A DNA stretch of 64,000 nt from Mycobacterium shimoidei (GTDB taxonomy: Bacteria; Actinomycetota; Actinomycetes; Mycobacteriales; Mycobacteriaceae): the NCBI GenBank assembly GCA_002101905.1, contig LQPU01000019.1, positions 1 through 64,000 of the forward strand. Reading direction: 5' to 3'. The notes under the pieces are model-generated. The model did not search any database. It worked only from the letters and a program-made list of their open reading frames with translations, and was not told where the DNA came from. This document shows positions 9,887-17,489 of this stretch, in pieces; positions within the stretch are counted from its first letter, which is position 1; every line of letters begins with the position of its first letter. A program made the position numbers and the translations under genes.

Positions 9887-10711
9887 CTAGCCGCCGAGAA
9901 TGGCGCGGGTACGGTCCCACAGCTCACGGGCCAGTCGGGCGTCGTACGAGAGGCGATTCGATCTGGTGATGCGGCGCTTCAGGTAATACTCACCGGATTT
10001 CCACGTAACGCCGGGACGACTGGTGGAAAGCCAGATGAGTTGGTCGGCAGCCTGTTCGGCGCTGGATGTGAGGTGTCGCACCGGTGTCCGATACATGAAG
10101 GCGAGAAACCGGGACCCCGAGGCGTTACCCAGGTTGGTGTTCACGTAACCGGGGTCGAATGCGGCAGCCGACAGGCCCGAAGCGTGGTAGCGGCGGTGTA
10201 ATTCCTTGGTAAACAGCATGATACCCAGCTTGGTGAGTGCGTATGCCTTGCTCGGTCGGTACCGGTCGGTGTTCTCCAGCTGCGCGGGGCTGAAACTGCG
10301 GAGCAGTCGGTGCGAGGCGCTGGTCGTATTGACGACAGCGCCGTGGGATTCCGTCAAGACATCCAGGAGCAGGGTTGTCAGCAGGAACGGCGCCAGGTAG
10401 TTGACCTGATAGGTCTTTTCAAATCCGTCGTCAGTGCGCTGCAGCGGAAAGGTCATCACTCCGGCGTTGTTGGCCAACACATCGATGCGGTCGTATCGAG
10501 AGCGTAACTGCTGCGCCAAATCTCGAACCTGCGACAGATGAGCGAAGTCGCTGACGAAGCAGTCGGCGCCCAATTCTGTTGCCACGACGCGTGTCTTGTC
10601 TTGCGACCGTCCGACCACGACGACGTTTTCGCCGCATCGGTGCAGCCGGCGCGCTGCTGCCGCGCCAATACCGTCGCTGGCGCCGGTGATGACGATCGTC
10701 CTGGCTGTCAC
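9887..10711 (-). CDS. Short-chain dehydrogenase/reductase, retinol-dehydrogenase-like
   Basis: 274-residue Rossmann-fold oxidoreductase. The NAD(P)-binding TGASDGIG is at residues 9 to 16, NNAG at 81 to 84, a serine near 131, and the catalytic YALTK at 157 to 161. It probably interconverts an alcohol and a ketone using NADP(H). I chose the GTG at 10711 because it places the first strand correctly and lies 7 bases after a TACGCT -10 hexamer. The much longer upstream frame runs antisense-like through the P450 3' end and has no family support. It follows the P450 gene on the same strand, so the two may act on one substrate. Confidence 0.85.
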   Translation of the reverse strand: MTARTIVITGASDGIGAAAARRLHRCGENVVVVGRSQDKTRVVATELGADCFVSDFAHLSQVRDLAQQLRSRYDRIDVLANNAGVMTFPLQRTDDGFEKTYQVNYLAPFLLTTLLLDVLTESHGAVVNTTSASHRLLRSFSPAQLENTDRYRPSKAYALTKLGIMLFTKELHRRYHASGLSAAAFDPGYVNTNLGNASGSRFLAFMYRTPVRHLTSSAEQAADQLIWLSTSRPGVTWKSGEYYLKRRITRSNRLSYDARLARELWDRTRAILGG

Positions 10712-10718
10712 GCCCGGC

Positions 10719-10724
10719 AGCGTA
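10719..10724 (-). promoter_or_regulatory. -10 element of a leaderless promoter (SDR)
   Basis: Reading the minus strand, TACGCT is followed by 7 bases and then the GTG at 10711. This suggests the SDR has its own leaderless promoter in the 34-base gap after the P450. Confidence 0.4.
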
Positions 10725-10745
10725 TGACAACCCGGCCGGCGGTCT

Positions 10746-12044
10746 TCACCCCGCCGCGGTGAAGGTGAGGTGCAGTTCGGAAAGCCCCCGCAGGATGTAA
10801 GTCGGTTCGTAGGTGTAACGGCGGTCGCCGGCCGACCCGTGCTTGGCCTCGTCGATGCGGATGTCGGACATCCGGTCCAGGATGCGCTCGATCGAGACGC
10901 GGCCCTCCACCCGCGCCAGTGGTGCGCCCGGACAGGAATGCACGCCGCGGGCGAACGCCATGTGCTCGCGGACATTCTTGCGGTCCAGCTGGAACTCGTG
11001 CGGATTTTCGAACCGGCGCGGATCGCGGTTGACCGCACCGGGCAACACCACCACGATGGTGCCGACCGGGATGTCGACACCGCCCACCGTGGCCGGCTTA
11101 CGGGCCAACCGGGAGTCAGTCTTGACGGGGCTTTCCATCCGCAGCGATTCCTCGATGAAACCGGGAATCAGGCTGCGGTCGCAGCGCAGCTTCTCCTGGA
11201 TGTCCGGCCGGTCGCCGAGCACCTGCAGGGCCGCCGACAACAGCTTGGCCGTGGTTTCCTGGCCGGCGGCGAACAGGAAGGTGGCCGAGCGCACCACCTC
11301 GATGACCTCGGGCGTGGATCCATCGGGATAGTTCGCCGTCGCCAGCGCGGTCAGCACGTCGTCGCGTGGAGCTTGGCGCCGCTCCTCGATGTAGGCGCAG
11401 AACTTGTCGTCGAGCCACTGCAACGGGTTGATGCCGACCGATTCGTGATCGAGAGCCCCGACCCGCGCGCCGGGACGATCAGCACCCAGGACGGTGCGGA
11501 ATTGCTTGTGGTCTTCTTCCGGAACACCGAGCAGGTCGGCGATCACCAGGGTGGCGAAGGGTTTGGAGTATTCGGCGATGAACTCACACTTACCCTCGCC
11601 GAGGAATTCCTCGAGCTGGCGGTCGGCGAGCCGCCACATGAAGTCCTCGTTCTCTTTCAGCCGGCTCGGCGTCAAAAGCCGGCTCAGCAGCGAGCGGGCC
11701 CGGGTGTGCTCGGGCGGATCCATCGTGACCATGTGCTCGAACATCGGGAACTGGTCGCGATGGGCGTCGATCAAGGGCGTGAGGTCCTCAAGGCCCGAGC
11801 CGTCGACTTCGAACGGCAACGGCGGGAACGGCCCGCCGAGCGCCACGCAGTTCGAGAAGCTGTCGGTGTCCTTGTAGACCGCGTTCGCCTCTTCCCAGCC
11901 GGTGACGGCGACGACATTGTGGTGCGGCAGCTTGAACACCGGGTTTTGGCCGCGCAGGTAGTCGAAGTACGGATATGGATCGGGGACCAGAGACGGGTCG
12001 GTGAAGAAGTCGATCGATTCGAACGCTGAATCAACGATCGTCAT
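10746..12044 (-). CDS. Cytochrome P450 monooxygenase
   Basis: 432 residues, the normal length of a soluble bacterial P450. Diagnostic motifs are all present: the oxygen-activating I-helix AGQETT at residues 260 to 265, ExxR at E299 to R302, and the haem loop FARGVHSCPG with ligand Cys371. It would hydroxylate a small hydrophobic substrate using a ferredoxin or reductase supplied elsewhere. The ATG at 12044 follows GAAGGAG at 9 bases, so the longer in-frame start at 12101 is not needed. It diverges from a TetR gene across 180 bases that hold a candidate operator. I cannot assign a CYP family number with confidence. Confidence 0.93.
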   Translation of the reverse strand: MTIVDSAFESIDFFTDPSLVPDPYPYFDYLRGQNPVFKLPHHNVVAVTGWEEANAVYKDTDSFSNCVALGGPFPPLPFEVDGSGLEDLTPLIDAHRDQFPMFEHMVTMDPPEHTRARSLLSRLLTPSRLKENEDFMWRLADRQLEEFLGEGKCEFIAEYSKPFATLVIADLLGVPEEDHKQFRTVLGADRPGARVGALDHESVGINPLQWLDDKFCAYIEERRQAPRDDVLTALATANYPDGSTPEVIEVVRSATFLFAAGQETTAKLLSAALQVLGDRPDIQEKLRCDRSLIPGFIEESLRMESPVKTDSRLARKPATVGGVDIPVGTIVVVLPGAVNRDPRRFENPHEFQLDRKNVREHMAFARGVHSCPGAPLARVEGRVSIERILDRMSDIRIDEAKHGSAGDRRYTYEPTYILRGLSELHLTFTAAG

Positions 12045-12116
12045 GTGGACCCGCTCCTTCAGGCTTGGGTTGTCTGCGGCGAGACGTGGCACCGACCGCA
12101 CACGAGATTGTCAAGG

Positions 12117-12136
12117 TGCTGAGCATCTGCTTAGCA
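12117..12136. promoter_or_regulatory. Candidate TetR operator between P450 and tetR
   Basis: TGCTGAGCATCTGCTTAGCA is an inverted repeat with 7-base arms, one mismatch and a 6-base centre. It lies in the divergent gap between the P450 start (12044) and the TetR start (12225). Size, position and symmetry fit an autoregulatory TetR site, but binding is inferred. Confidence 0.5.
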
Positions 12137-12224
12137 TGACGCTCATGTCGGGGTCAAGGTGCAGCGCCGGGCCGCCGCTACGATCGGCGTGTTCAGCGAC
12201 GATGAGCGAAAGGGCCAAGCCCGA

Positions 12225-12821
12225 ATGACTTCCGCGCGCAGGATCGGGGCGCCGGACGCGAAGAACCGCGGAGTGCTGCTCGACGCGGCCGAGCAGCTGA
12301 TGCTCGAGGAAGGCTACGCTGCGGTGACGTCCCGGCGGGTCGCAGAGAAGGCGGGGCTGAAGCCGCAACTGGTGCACTATTACTTCCGCACGATGGACGA
12401 TCTGTTCCTGGCGGCGTTTCGTCGTCGCGGTGAAGAAGGCCTCAAACTGCACGCGCAGGCGTTGGCCTCTCCGCAACCACTGTGGGCGTTGTGGCGGTTC
12501 AGTCTCGATCCGGCGGCCACCGCGGTGACGATGGAATATGTCGCGCTGGCCAACCATCGCAAGGCGCTCAAAGCTGAAATCGCTTACTACGCAGAGCGTT
12601 TCCGTGAAGAGCAGTGCAAGGCGGTGTCGGCGGTGCTGGAGCGCTACGGAATCGACCTCGCCGAGGTGCCGCCGCTGGTGTGGTCGGTGCTGATCACCAG
12701 CGTCTCTCGGGTGCTGGTCATGGAACAAGCGCTGGGAATGTCGGCCGGGCATGCCGAAACCGTGCAGTTCGTGGAGCGTTATCTGCAGCGACTGGAGGGT
12801 GATCCCGCGCCCAGCAGTTGA
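12225..12821 (+). CDS. TetR/AcrR-family transcriptional regulator
   Basis: 198 residues. The N-terminal helix-turn-helix domain spans about residues 15 to 60 (AAEQLMLEEGYAAVTSRRVA, then KPQLVHYYFRTMDDLF), with a variable helical ligand domain after it. I chose the ATG at 12225, which follows AAAGGG at 8 bases and gives the usual short N-terminus. It is divergent from the P450 gene, the classic layout of a local repressor whose inducer is a pathway compound. Its 3' end overlaps the convergent FAD oxidoreductase by 43 bases. Confidence 0.88.
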   Translation: MTSARRIGAPDAKNRGVLLDAAEQLMLEEGYAAVTSRRVAEKAGLKPQLVHYYFRTMDDLFLAAFRRRGEEGLKLHAQALASPQPLWALWRFSLDPAATAVTMEYVALANHRKALKAEIAYYAERFREEQCKAVSAVLERYGIDLAEVPPLVWSVLITSVSRVLVMEQALGMSAGHAETVQFVERYLQRLEGDPAPSS

Positions 12822-13942
12822 AACGGGTCATTCTTGCGCACCCCGTGGTAATAGCCCCATCCCACGACCAATGGCAGCAGCACCTTATGGAAGGTCCAGA
12901 CTCCGAAACGCATCGCGCTCCCGTTGGGCAGGTAGACCTCGAGTCCGTCGGGCAGCACACCGAGCACCGATCCCCATCTGCGTGCCGGCGGGCGGTAGCT
13001 GCGCAGCGATCGCCCGGCGAACCAGGCGCGGATATTGTGGGCGAGCAACGCATCGCCCCTGTTGCGGGCCGAGCTGCGAAGCGGGTCGGTGGCCGCGACG
13101 TCTCCAACGGCAAATACGCCGGGATACCCCCGAACCCGTAGATCGGGTGTGACGCGCACAAAGCCGCGCTCGTCGAGCAGCTCGCCGGGCAACCAAGCGG
13201 TGTTGGGCCGCACCCGCCCCACTGTCCACAACACCGCGTCGGCCGATGCCGGTGGTTGTCCGGTGCTCCATCGCACCGGTTCGTGGGTGATCCGGTCGCC
13301 GTCGAAGCCGTCGGGTATGGCGGCCCGGTGACCGGGGTGCAGCCTCACGCCCAGGTCGGCCAGGCGCCGGGCGACTCGGGCCCAGGCGCGCGGGTGGTGG
13401 TGCACCAGCCCGCGTTGCCCGGGGAAGTACACGTCGACCCGTTTGGCGGGCCAGGTGGTCGCAAGCGCAGCGGCGCTACTGAACGCCGCGGCACCACCAC
13501 CGATCACCATCACCGAACCGGCGCCGGCCAGAATATCGTGTGCGGCAAGCAGATCCGCCCCGATAGCACCGTTTGACTGCAGGCCCGGCCGTCGCCAAAA
13601 GCCGTTGGTGACGCCCGTTGAGATCACCAGCGCGTCGTAACGCTCGCGCACCGGCGACCCGTCGTCACGGCGCCCGAAAACGGTTCGCGTTTCCAGGTTT
13701 ACCCCGGTCAGCGAGGCGTGCACGGTGCGCACCCGGTCCAGCCCGCGGAACCGGTCGAACGGGATCCAATTCGTGTGGGCCCACGACTCGGGACGGCTGA
13801 GCCGCCATCCCAGTTCCTGGCCGCTCAGCAATCCTGGTTTGGTTGATATTCCGACCACGTCGGCGTGCCGAGCCAGCCGGATTGCCGCGAGCACACCGGT
13901 GTCGCCGAGCCCGGCGATGACGATCCGTTTGCGGCCTGCCAC
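12779..13942 (-). CDS. FAD-dependent pyridine nucleotide-disulfide oxidoreductase
   Basis: 387 residues. Two dinucleotide-binding folds are visible: the FAD site IVIAGLGDTG at residues 7 to 16 and the NAD(P)H site VMVIGGGAAAFSS at about 144 to 156. A closing FAD motif GVFAVGDVAATDP follows. No redox-active CxxC is seen, so it resembles the AIF or type II NADH dehydrogenase branch, or a ferredoxin reductase, rather than a disulfide reductase. As a neighbour of the P450 it might feed electrons to it, but that is inference. It follows the SnoaL-like gene on the same strand after 3 bases. Confidence 0.85.
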   Translation of the reverse strand: MAGRKRIVIAGLGDTGVLAAIRLARHADVVGISTKPGLLSGQELGWRLSRPESWAHTNWIPFDRFRGLDRVRTVHASLTGVNLETRTVFGRRDDGSPVRERYDALVISTGVTNGFWRRPGLQSNGAIGADLLAAHDILAGAGSVMVIGGGAAAFSSAAALATTWPAKRVDVYFPGQRGLVHHHPRAWARVARRLADLGVRLHPGHRAAIPDGFDGDRITHEPVRWSTGQPPASADAVLWTVGRVRPNTAWLPGELLDERGFVRVTPDLRVRGYPGVFAVGDVAATDPLRSSARNRGDALLAHNIRAWFAGRSLRSYRPPARRWGSVLGVLPDGLEVYLPNGSAMRFGVWTFHKVLLPLVVGWGYYHGVRKNDPFQLLGAGSPSSRCR

Positions 13943-13945
13943 GCG

Positions 13946-14449
13946 CTAGTCCAGTTGCCAGTTCATGTTCTTGGCGAACGCCAGAGCGTCATCGGAGAGA
14001 GTGTTCAACGCTTTGCAGCGCTTGGTGTACTCGTGCACCATCGTCAGGAAGTTGAGGGGATTGTAGGCGTCCTCTTCATAGCTCCACAGCCCGTCGCCGG
14101 CGTATCGCAACACGGTCAGCGCCGCGGCCTGATGAATGCTGCCGTCGCCGGGATCCTTCATGCGGTTGAGGATCTTCGCGATGACCCAGCCCCGGTCCTC
14201 GTCGATCGCGTACCACTCGGTGGGGTAGAACGGCATCTCCGAGCCGGGGAAGGCGCTCATCGTCGACGCGATCCAGCTTCGGATCTGTTCTCTGCCACGC
14301 ATTTGTCCGTAGGCATGCTCGATGTAGACGGCGTCCTCGGTGAACAGGTCCGCGTAGCGCGACCAATCCCCGCCCTCGCTGATCTCGATGACAGCGCGCC
14401 CGTAGTCGCGAAACGCCGTTTCGATCTCATCGCGTGACCATTGGCCCAT
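13946..14449 (-). CDS. SnoaL/NTF2-like domain protein
   Basis: 167 residues with the cone-shaped NTF2-like fold signature: an N-terminal helix (DEIETAFRDYGRAVIEISE), then GDWSRYADLFTEDAVYIEHAYGQ given here only in part, and GREQIRSWIASTM. Members include isomerases, dehydratases, cyclases and hydrolase-like epoxide enzymes, and many only bind ligands. The ATG at 14449 is preceded by GGAGGAG; a TTG four codons upstream is unlikely. The gene lies 12 bases after a TetR gene on the same strand and 3 bases before the FAD oxidoreductase, so these form one operon. The exact reaction cannot be read from sequence. Confidence 0.82.
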   Translation of the reverse strand: MGQWSRDEIETAFRDYGRAVIEISEGGDWSRYADLFTEDAVYIEHAYGQMRGREQIRSWIASTMSAFPGSEMPFYPTEWYAIDEDRGWVIAKILNRMKDPGDGSIHQAAALTVLRYAGDGLWSYEEDAYNPLNFLTMVHEYTKRCKALNTLSDDALAFAKNMNWQLD

Positions 14450-14461
14450 TTGCTCCTCCAA

Positions 14462-15109
14462 TCACCGGATTCGTTTCGGCGGTTTCGTGATACGGCTGCG
14501 GCGTCGTTCCCATTGCGGACCCAGTACCGCCTGCAGCGCTTCGGACACCAGCACTTGAAGCGACCGGTGATCGTCCACCGAGGTGCGCACCCACTGCTGG
14601 AACGCGAAATCGGCTGCCGCGAAAGCCAAGTGAACCAGCAATGCGGGTCTCATGTCACGTTCGGGGTCGGTACCCATGCGGGCGGCGGTGAGCTTGACCA
14701 GCCGGCTTTTGTCCTCACGAGTCAAAACGGTGAGCTTCTCCAGAAGGGCCGGGGCGGTGAGAATCGCGGCGCGCCACTGCTCTGATTCGCTGTCTTGGAA
14801 TGCGCCGGTGCGAGCTTCGATCGCGCGGGCCAGCGCGACATCGGCCGATTCCGCACTGGGCCGCTCTTCCAGCAGCGACGCGATCGCCCCCCAGCCGCGC
14901 CGCACCGGGTCCAGCAACAGTTCCTCTTTGGTGGCCGTGTGCCGGAAAAAGGTGCTCGGCGAAATGCCGGCTGCAGCCGCGATCTGCTCGGTGGTCACGT
15001 TGTCGAATCCGTGAGCGCTGAACAGCCGGTACGCGGCCAGCCGGATGTCGGCGCGGACCTGTGCGCGCTGGCGCTCGCGCAGTGACAAGGGCTTGTCGGG
15101 GCCGGTCAT
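14462..15109 (-). CDS. TetR/AcrR-family transcriptional regulator
   Basis: 215 residues with an N-terminal helix-turn-helix (RADIRLAAYRLFSAHGFDNV, then TTEQIAAAAGISPSTFFRHT at about residues 37 to 56). The C-terminal half has the AcrR-like MftR pattern seen in many mycobacterial lipid-pathway regulators. The ATG at 15109 overlaps the TGA of the upstream dehydrogenase as ATGA, so the regulator is co-translated with it and probably controls its own operon promoter near 16192 to 16221. Confidence 0.87.
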   Translation of the reverse strand: MTGPDKPLSLRERQRAQVRADIRLAAYRLFSAHGFDNVTTEQIAAAAGISPSTFFRHTATKEELLLDPVRRGWGAIASLLEERPSAESADVALARAIEARTGAFQDSESEQWRAAILTAPALLEKLTVLTREDKSRLVKLTAARMGTDPERDMRPALLVHLAFAAADFAFQQWVRTSVDDHRSLQVLVSEALQAVLGPQWERRRSRITKPPKRIR

Positions 15110-16185
15110 CTGCTGAGGCCGGGCGCCGGGCGTCCGGCGATCATCGGTAGATCGAGATAAGTCTTGATACCCGGCGCGGCCGCGCACGTCTGCGGTATGG
15201 CGTGCACGCAGTGATTGGCGGTGGCGACGACACCGGGATTCTTGCGCAATCCCTCGGCGATCGAATCCGGCTGCAGCCCTTTGATGATCACTTCCACGTC
15301 GGGGTCACCGGTGACCTGGAGTTCGAATCGCTCGCCGCGCTCACCGAAGCTCCAGTTCGGTTCCAGATCATCCTCGCCCATCAGCCAGTTAACCGCCGCG
15401 GTGATCACCGGCTTGCCGTCGACGAGTGCCTGCCAGCGAAAGCGGCGGGCTGCCACGGTGCCCGGCGCTATCGTGAGGTAACCCGCGTCGATGGTAGCGG
15501 TGGCGACCGCAACTTCCTGGGTCGAGGAGAAGGTCGGGTCTCGGAAACCCAGATAGTCGGCAACCATCCAAACCGAGGATTTGAACCCACCTTCCAGCAG
15601 GCTGGCCATCGGGCTCTTTTCGGCCTGCTCGGGCGTGGCCCCGAAGCCCATGATGTGGTGCACCACATCGGGCGCGTTGTATGTGCGGATGTCGGAGAAT
15701 TCCTCGGCCCGCACATGGGTGATCGCCGTGGAGAGCGCCGAGATCATCAGCGGGAACTTCTCGGTGATGCCCCCGGGATGAATGCCCGAGCCGTGTAAGG
15801 TCACGCGGGCGTCCAGGCACGTCCGCTCGATGTCTTTCACCCGCGGATCGCTGCGGTCGGGATATACCCAGCCGACCGGCGTGACAACGTTTTTCCCCGA
15901 CCGCAGAATGGCTTTCACCTCGTCGTCATTGGGAATCAGCGGCGAGTACACCACGCAGTCGGCATCGATGGCGAGCACGTCGTCTTTGTTCGAGCTGGCC
16001 GTGACGCCCAGCGGCCCGCGGCCCAGGATGTCACCGACATCGCGGCCGTGCTTGTCCGCGCTGTGCACCCAGCAGCCGGCCAGTTCGAGTTCGGGGTGAT
16101 TGAGGACGGCCGCAATGGCCGCCTTCCCGACACCGCCCGTCGCCCACTGAATCACCTTCAGCGTCTTGGTGTTTGGTTGCCCCAT
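15106..16185 (-). CDS. DapB-like NAD(P)H-dependent dehydrogenase
   Basis: 359 residues. The N-terminal Rossmann fold carries VIQWATGGVGKAAI at residues 11 to 24, and the rest resembles the dihydrodipicolinate reductase or 2,4-diaminopentanoate dehydrogenase group that is amplified in mycobacteria. The natural substrates of these paralogues are mostly unknown and they are not the housekeeping DapB. The ATG at 16185 lies 6 bases after a TACGCT -10 hexamer, giving a leaderless transcript. A TTG at 16221 is possible but would start inside the -35 element. It heads an operon with a TetR gene, a SnoaL-like gene and an FAD oxidoreductase. Confidence 0.85.
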   Translation of the reverse strand: MGQPNTKTLKVIQWATGGVGKAAIAAVLNHPELELAGCWVHSADKHGRDVGDILGRGPLGVTASSNKDDVLAIDADCVVYSPLIPNDDEVKAILRSGKNVVTPVGWVYPDRSDPRVKDIERTCLDARVTLHGSGIHPGGITEKFPLMISALSTAITHVRAEEFSDIRTYNAPDVVHHIMGFGATPEQAEKSPMASLLEGGFKSSVWMVADYLGFRDPTFSSTQEVAVATATIDAGYLTIAPGTVAARRFRWQALVDGKPVITAAVNWLMGEDDLEPNWSFGERGERFELQVTGDPDVEVIIKGLQPDSIAEGLRKNPGVVATANHCVHAIPQTCAAAPGIKTYLDLPMIAGRPAPGLSR

Positions 16186-16191
16186 CGTCGG

Positions 16192-16221
16192 AGCGTATGC
16201 CGTAGTGAGAGTGACTGTCAA
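16192..16221 (-). promoter_or_regulatory. Leaderless promoter with overlapping palindromic operator
   Basis: On the minus strand TTGACA (16221 to 16216) is separated by 18 bases from TACGCT (16197 to 16192), and the ATG at 16185 begins 6 bases further on. The perfect 9-base palindrome TGACTGTCA (16212 to 16220) lies over the -35 box, where a repressor such as the operon's own TetR would block polymerase. Confidence 0.55.
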
Positions 16222-16242
16222 GTTTTGCCGCGGGCGGCCGGC

Positions 16243-16653
16243 TCACCAATGCCGCAACGAGCAAAGCACGCCCTTGGGGCCGTCCTTCGACACCACGACG
16301 ACACCGTCAACCAGCAAGTCGCAGTGGAACTCCGGCGTGCCCGGCTCCGTGCCGGTGCTCGCGGTCACCAGCGCCCACTGGTCGGGCTTGGCCAGGTCGA
16401 GCTCATAGCTCCACGGGTGGCCGGGAGCGATATCCACTTTGACGTTGGGGACGAACTGGTATGGGTTGTGACTGTAGTCGGAGAAGATCGCCGGCTCCTG
16501 GTCGAGATAATAGATGTCGGCGTAAATCGGATTCGCCACGGAAACAACATATTTGACGTGATGCATGACTGTGTTTTCGTCGGCGAGTGACGGCGGCGCA
16601 ACTCCAAGGCCTATCGCTGCGAGCACCATGAGAGTCCTGGCGATGACTGTCAT
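16243..16653 (-). CDS. Small secreted protein with MmpS-like pattern
   Basis: 136 residues. A signal peptide (about residues 1 to 25, ending PSLADE) precedes a beta-rich domain with VKYVVSV, ADIYYLDQ, HPWSYELD, FHCDLLVDGVVV and a final cysteine. The order of a YLD strand, a PWS turn, a CxxxVDG strand and a late cysteine recalls the periplasmic domain of MmpS siderophore or lipid-export accessory proteins, but there is no lasting membrane anchor and no MmpL nearby. The ATG at 16653 has GGGAGG upstream and overlaps the enoyl-CoA hydratase stop as ATGA, so the two are co-translated. The MmpS link is inference. Confidence 0.72.
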   Translation of the reverse strand: MTVIARTLMVLAAIGLGVAPPSLADENTVMHHVKYVVSVANPIYADIYYLDQEPAIFSDYSHNPYQFVPNVKVDIAPGHPWSYELDLAKPDQWALVTASTGTEPGTPEFHCDLLVDGVVVVSKDGPKGVLCSLRHW

Positions 16654-17390
16654 CTCACACCTCCCAACCGGGAATCGTTGCCGCGTTTCATGACTCGGTC
16701 CGCGGCTGTCCAGTGAGCGTCGCTCACCCACAGCCGTGCGAACGCTTTCACCGCTTCGTCAGCGGAAACCCCGCCCAGGACGCGTTTGATCTCCCCGGCC
16801 GGTCGACTGGCCAGCTGGCGCGCGATTTCGCGCCAGTCGGCATCGAAGCTCGAGCGGGGAAACACCCGATCCACCAGCCCGACGCGTTCGGCCTCGCCGG
16901 CATCGAGTACCGTGCCGGTTCCGGCCAGCAACAGTGCCCGGCTCTGTCCGACCAGCGCGGCCAGCCGCTCCGCACCGCCCCAGGCAGGCATGATCTCCAA
17001 CGTGACCTGGTTGAAGCCGATCTTGATGTCGTGGGCAGCCAATCGGATGTCGGCGGCGACGGCGACTTCGGCGCCACCCCCCAATGCGTGACCGTTGAGC
17101 GCGGCGATCACCGGCGCCGGAAAGCCGGCGAGCCGGTCGCAGATCGATCGCATCCGCCACGCCATCGCGGCCGCTTCGTCCTCGGTCCGGATCGAGCTGA
17201 GTTCTTTGAGGTCTCCGCCCGAGACGAACGCCCGATCTCCCGCCCCGGTGATAGCCAGCGCGCGTGCGCCCTCGGCCTCGTCGATCGCCTTGTCCAACTG
17301 GTCCATGGTGTCCAGCGCGATCGCGTTGCGGGCATGCGGACGGTCGATTCGGAGCACAGCGAGGCCCTGGTCGAACTCCAAGTCCACCAT
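16650..17390 (-). CDS. Enoyl-CoA hydratase/isomerase family protein
   Basis: 246-residue crotonase-fold enzyme acting on acyl-CoA thioesters. Oxyanion-hole segments are ALAITGAGDRAFVSGGDLKE and LNGHALGGGAEVAVAADIRL. Where the first catalytic glutamate of hydratases sits there is AEVAVA, and the second region reads NQVTLEIMPAWGGAERL, so a glutamate pair may be present but hydratase versus isomerase or hydrolase cannot be settled. It is divergent from an acyl-CoA ligase across 99 bases containing a palindrome, and its stop overlaps the start of the secreted protein gene. Confidence 0.87.
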   Translation of the reverse strand: MVDLEFDQGLAVLRIDRPHARNAIALDTMDQLDKAIDEAEGARALAITGAGDRAFVSGGDLKELSSIRTEDEAAAMAWRMRSICDRLAGFPAPVIAALNGHALGGGAEVAVAADIRLAAHDIKIGFNQVTLEIMPAWGGAERLAALVGQSRALLLAGTGTVLDAGEAERVGLVDRVFPRSSFDADWREIARQLASRPAGEIKRVLGGVSADEAVKAFARLWVSDAHWTAADRVMKRGNDSRLGGVR

Positions 17391-17416
17391 TGGCCGCTCT
17401 CCGTCGCGATATTGGC

Positions 17417-17435
17417 ATTCTCCAGGCCGGAGAAT
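17417..17435. promoter_or_regulatory. Palindrome in the divergent enoyl-CoA hydratase / acyl-CoA ligase promoter
   Basis: ATTCTCC and GGAGAAT form perfect 7-base arms around a 5-base centre. The site sits between the divergent starts at 17390 and 17490. A related palindrome occurs at 19039 to 19053 before the amidohydrolase gene, which suggests one regulator controls the whole cluster. Confidence 0.55.
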
Positions 17436-17489
17436 AACATCGCCGTTGCCTCGTCAGGACCTACTCATCTTGCCGGTCGGAGCCCACTG

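Noticed and set aside
10712..11080. N-terminal extension of the SDR
   Set aside because: It lies antisense-like in another frame of the P450 3' end and precedes the first Rossmann strand by over 120 residues, which no SDR of this type has.
16713..17489. N-terminal extension of the acyl-CoA ligase by 259 codons
   Set aside because: The extension is antisense to the enoyl-CoA hydratase and carries no ligase motif. The family start fits the ATG at 17490.
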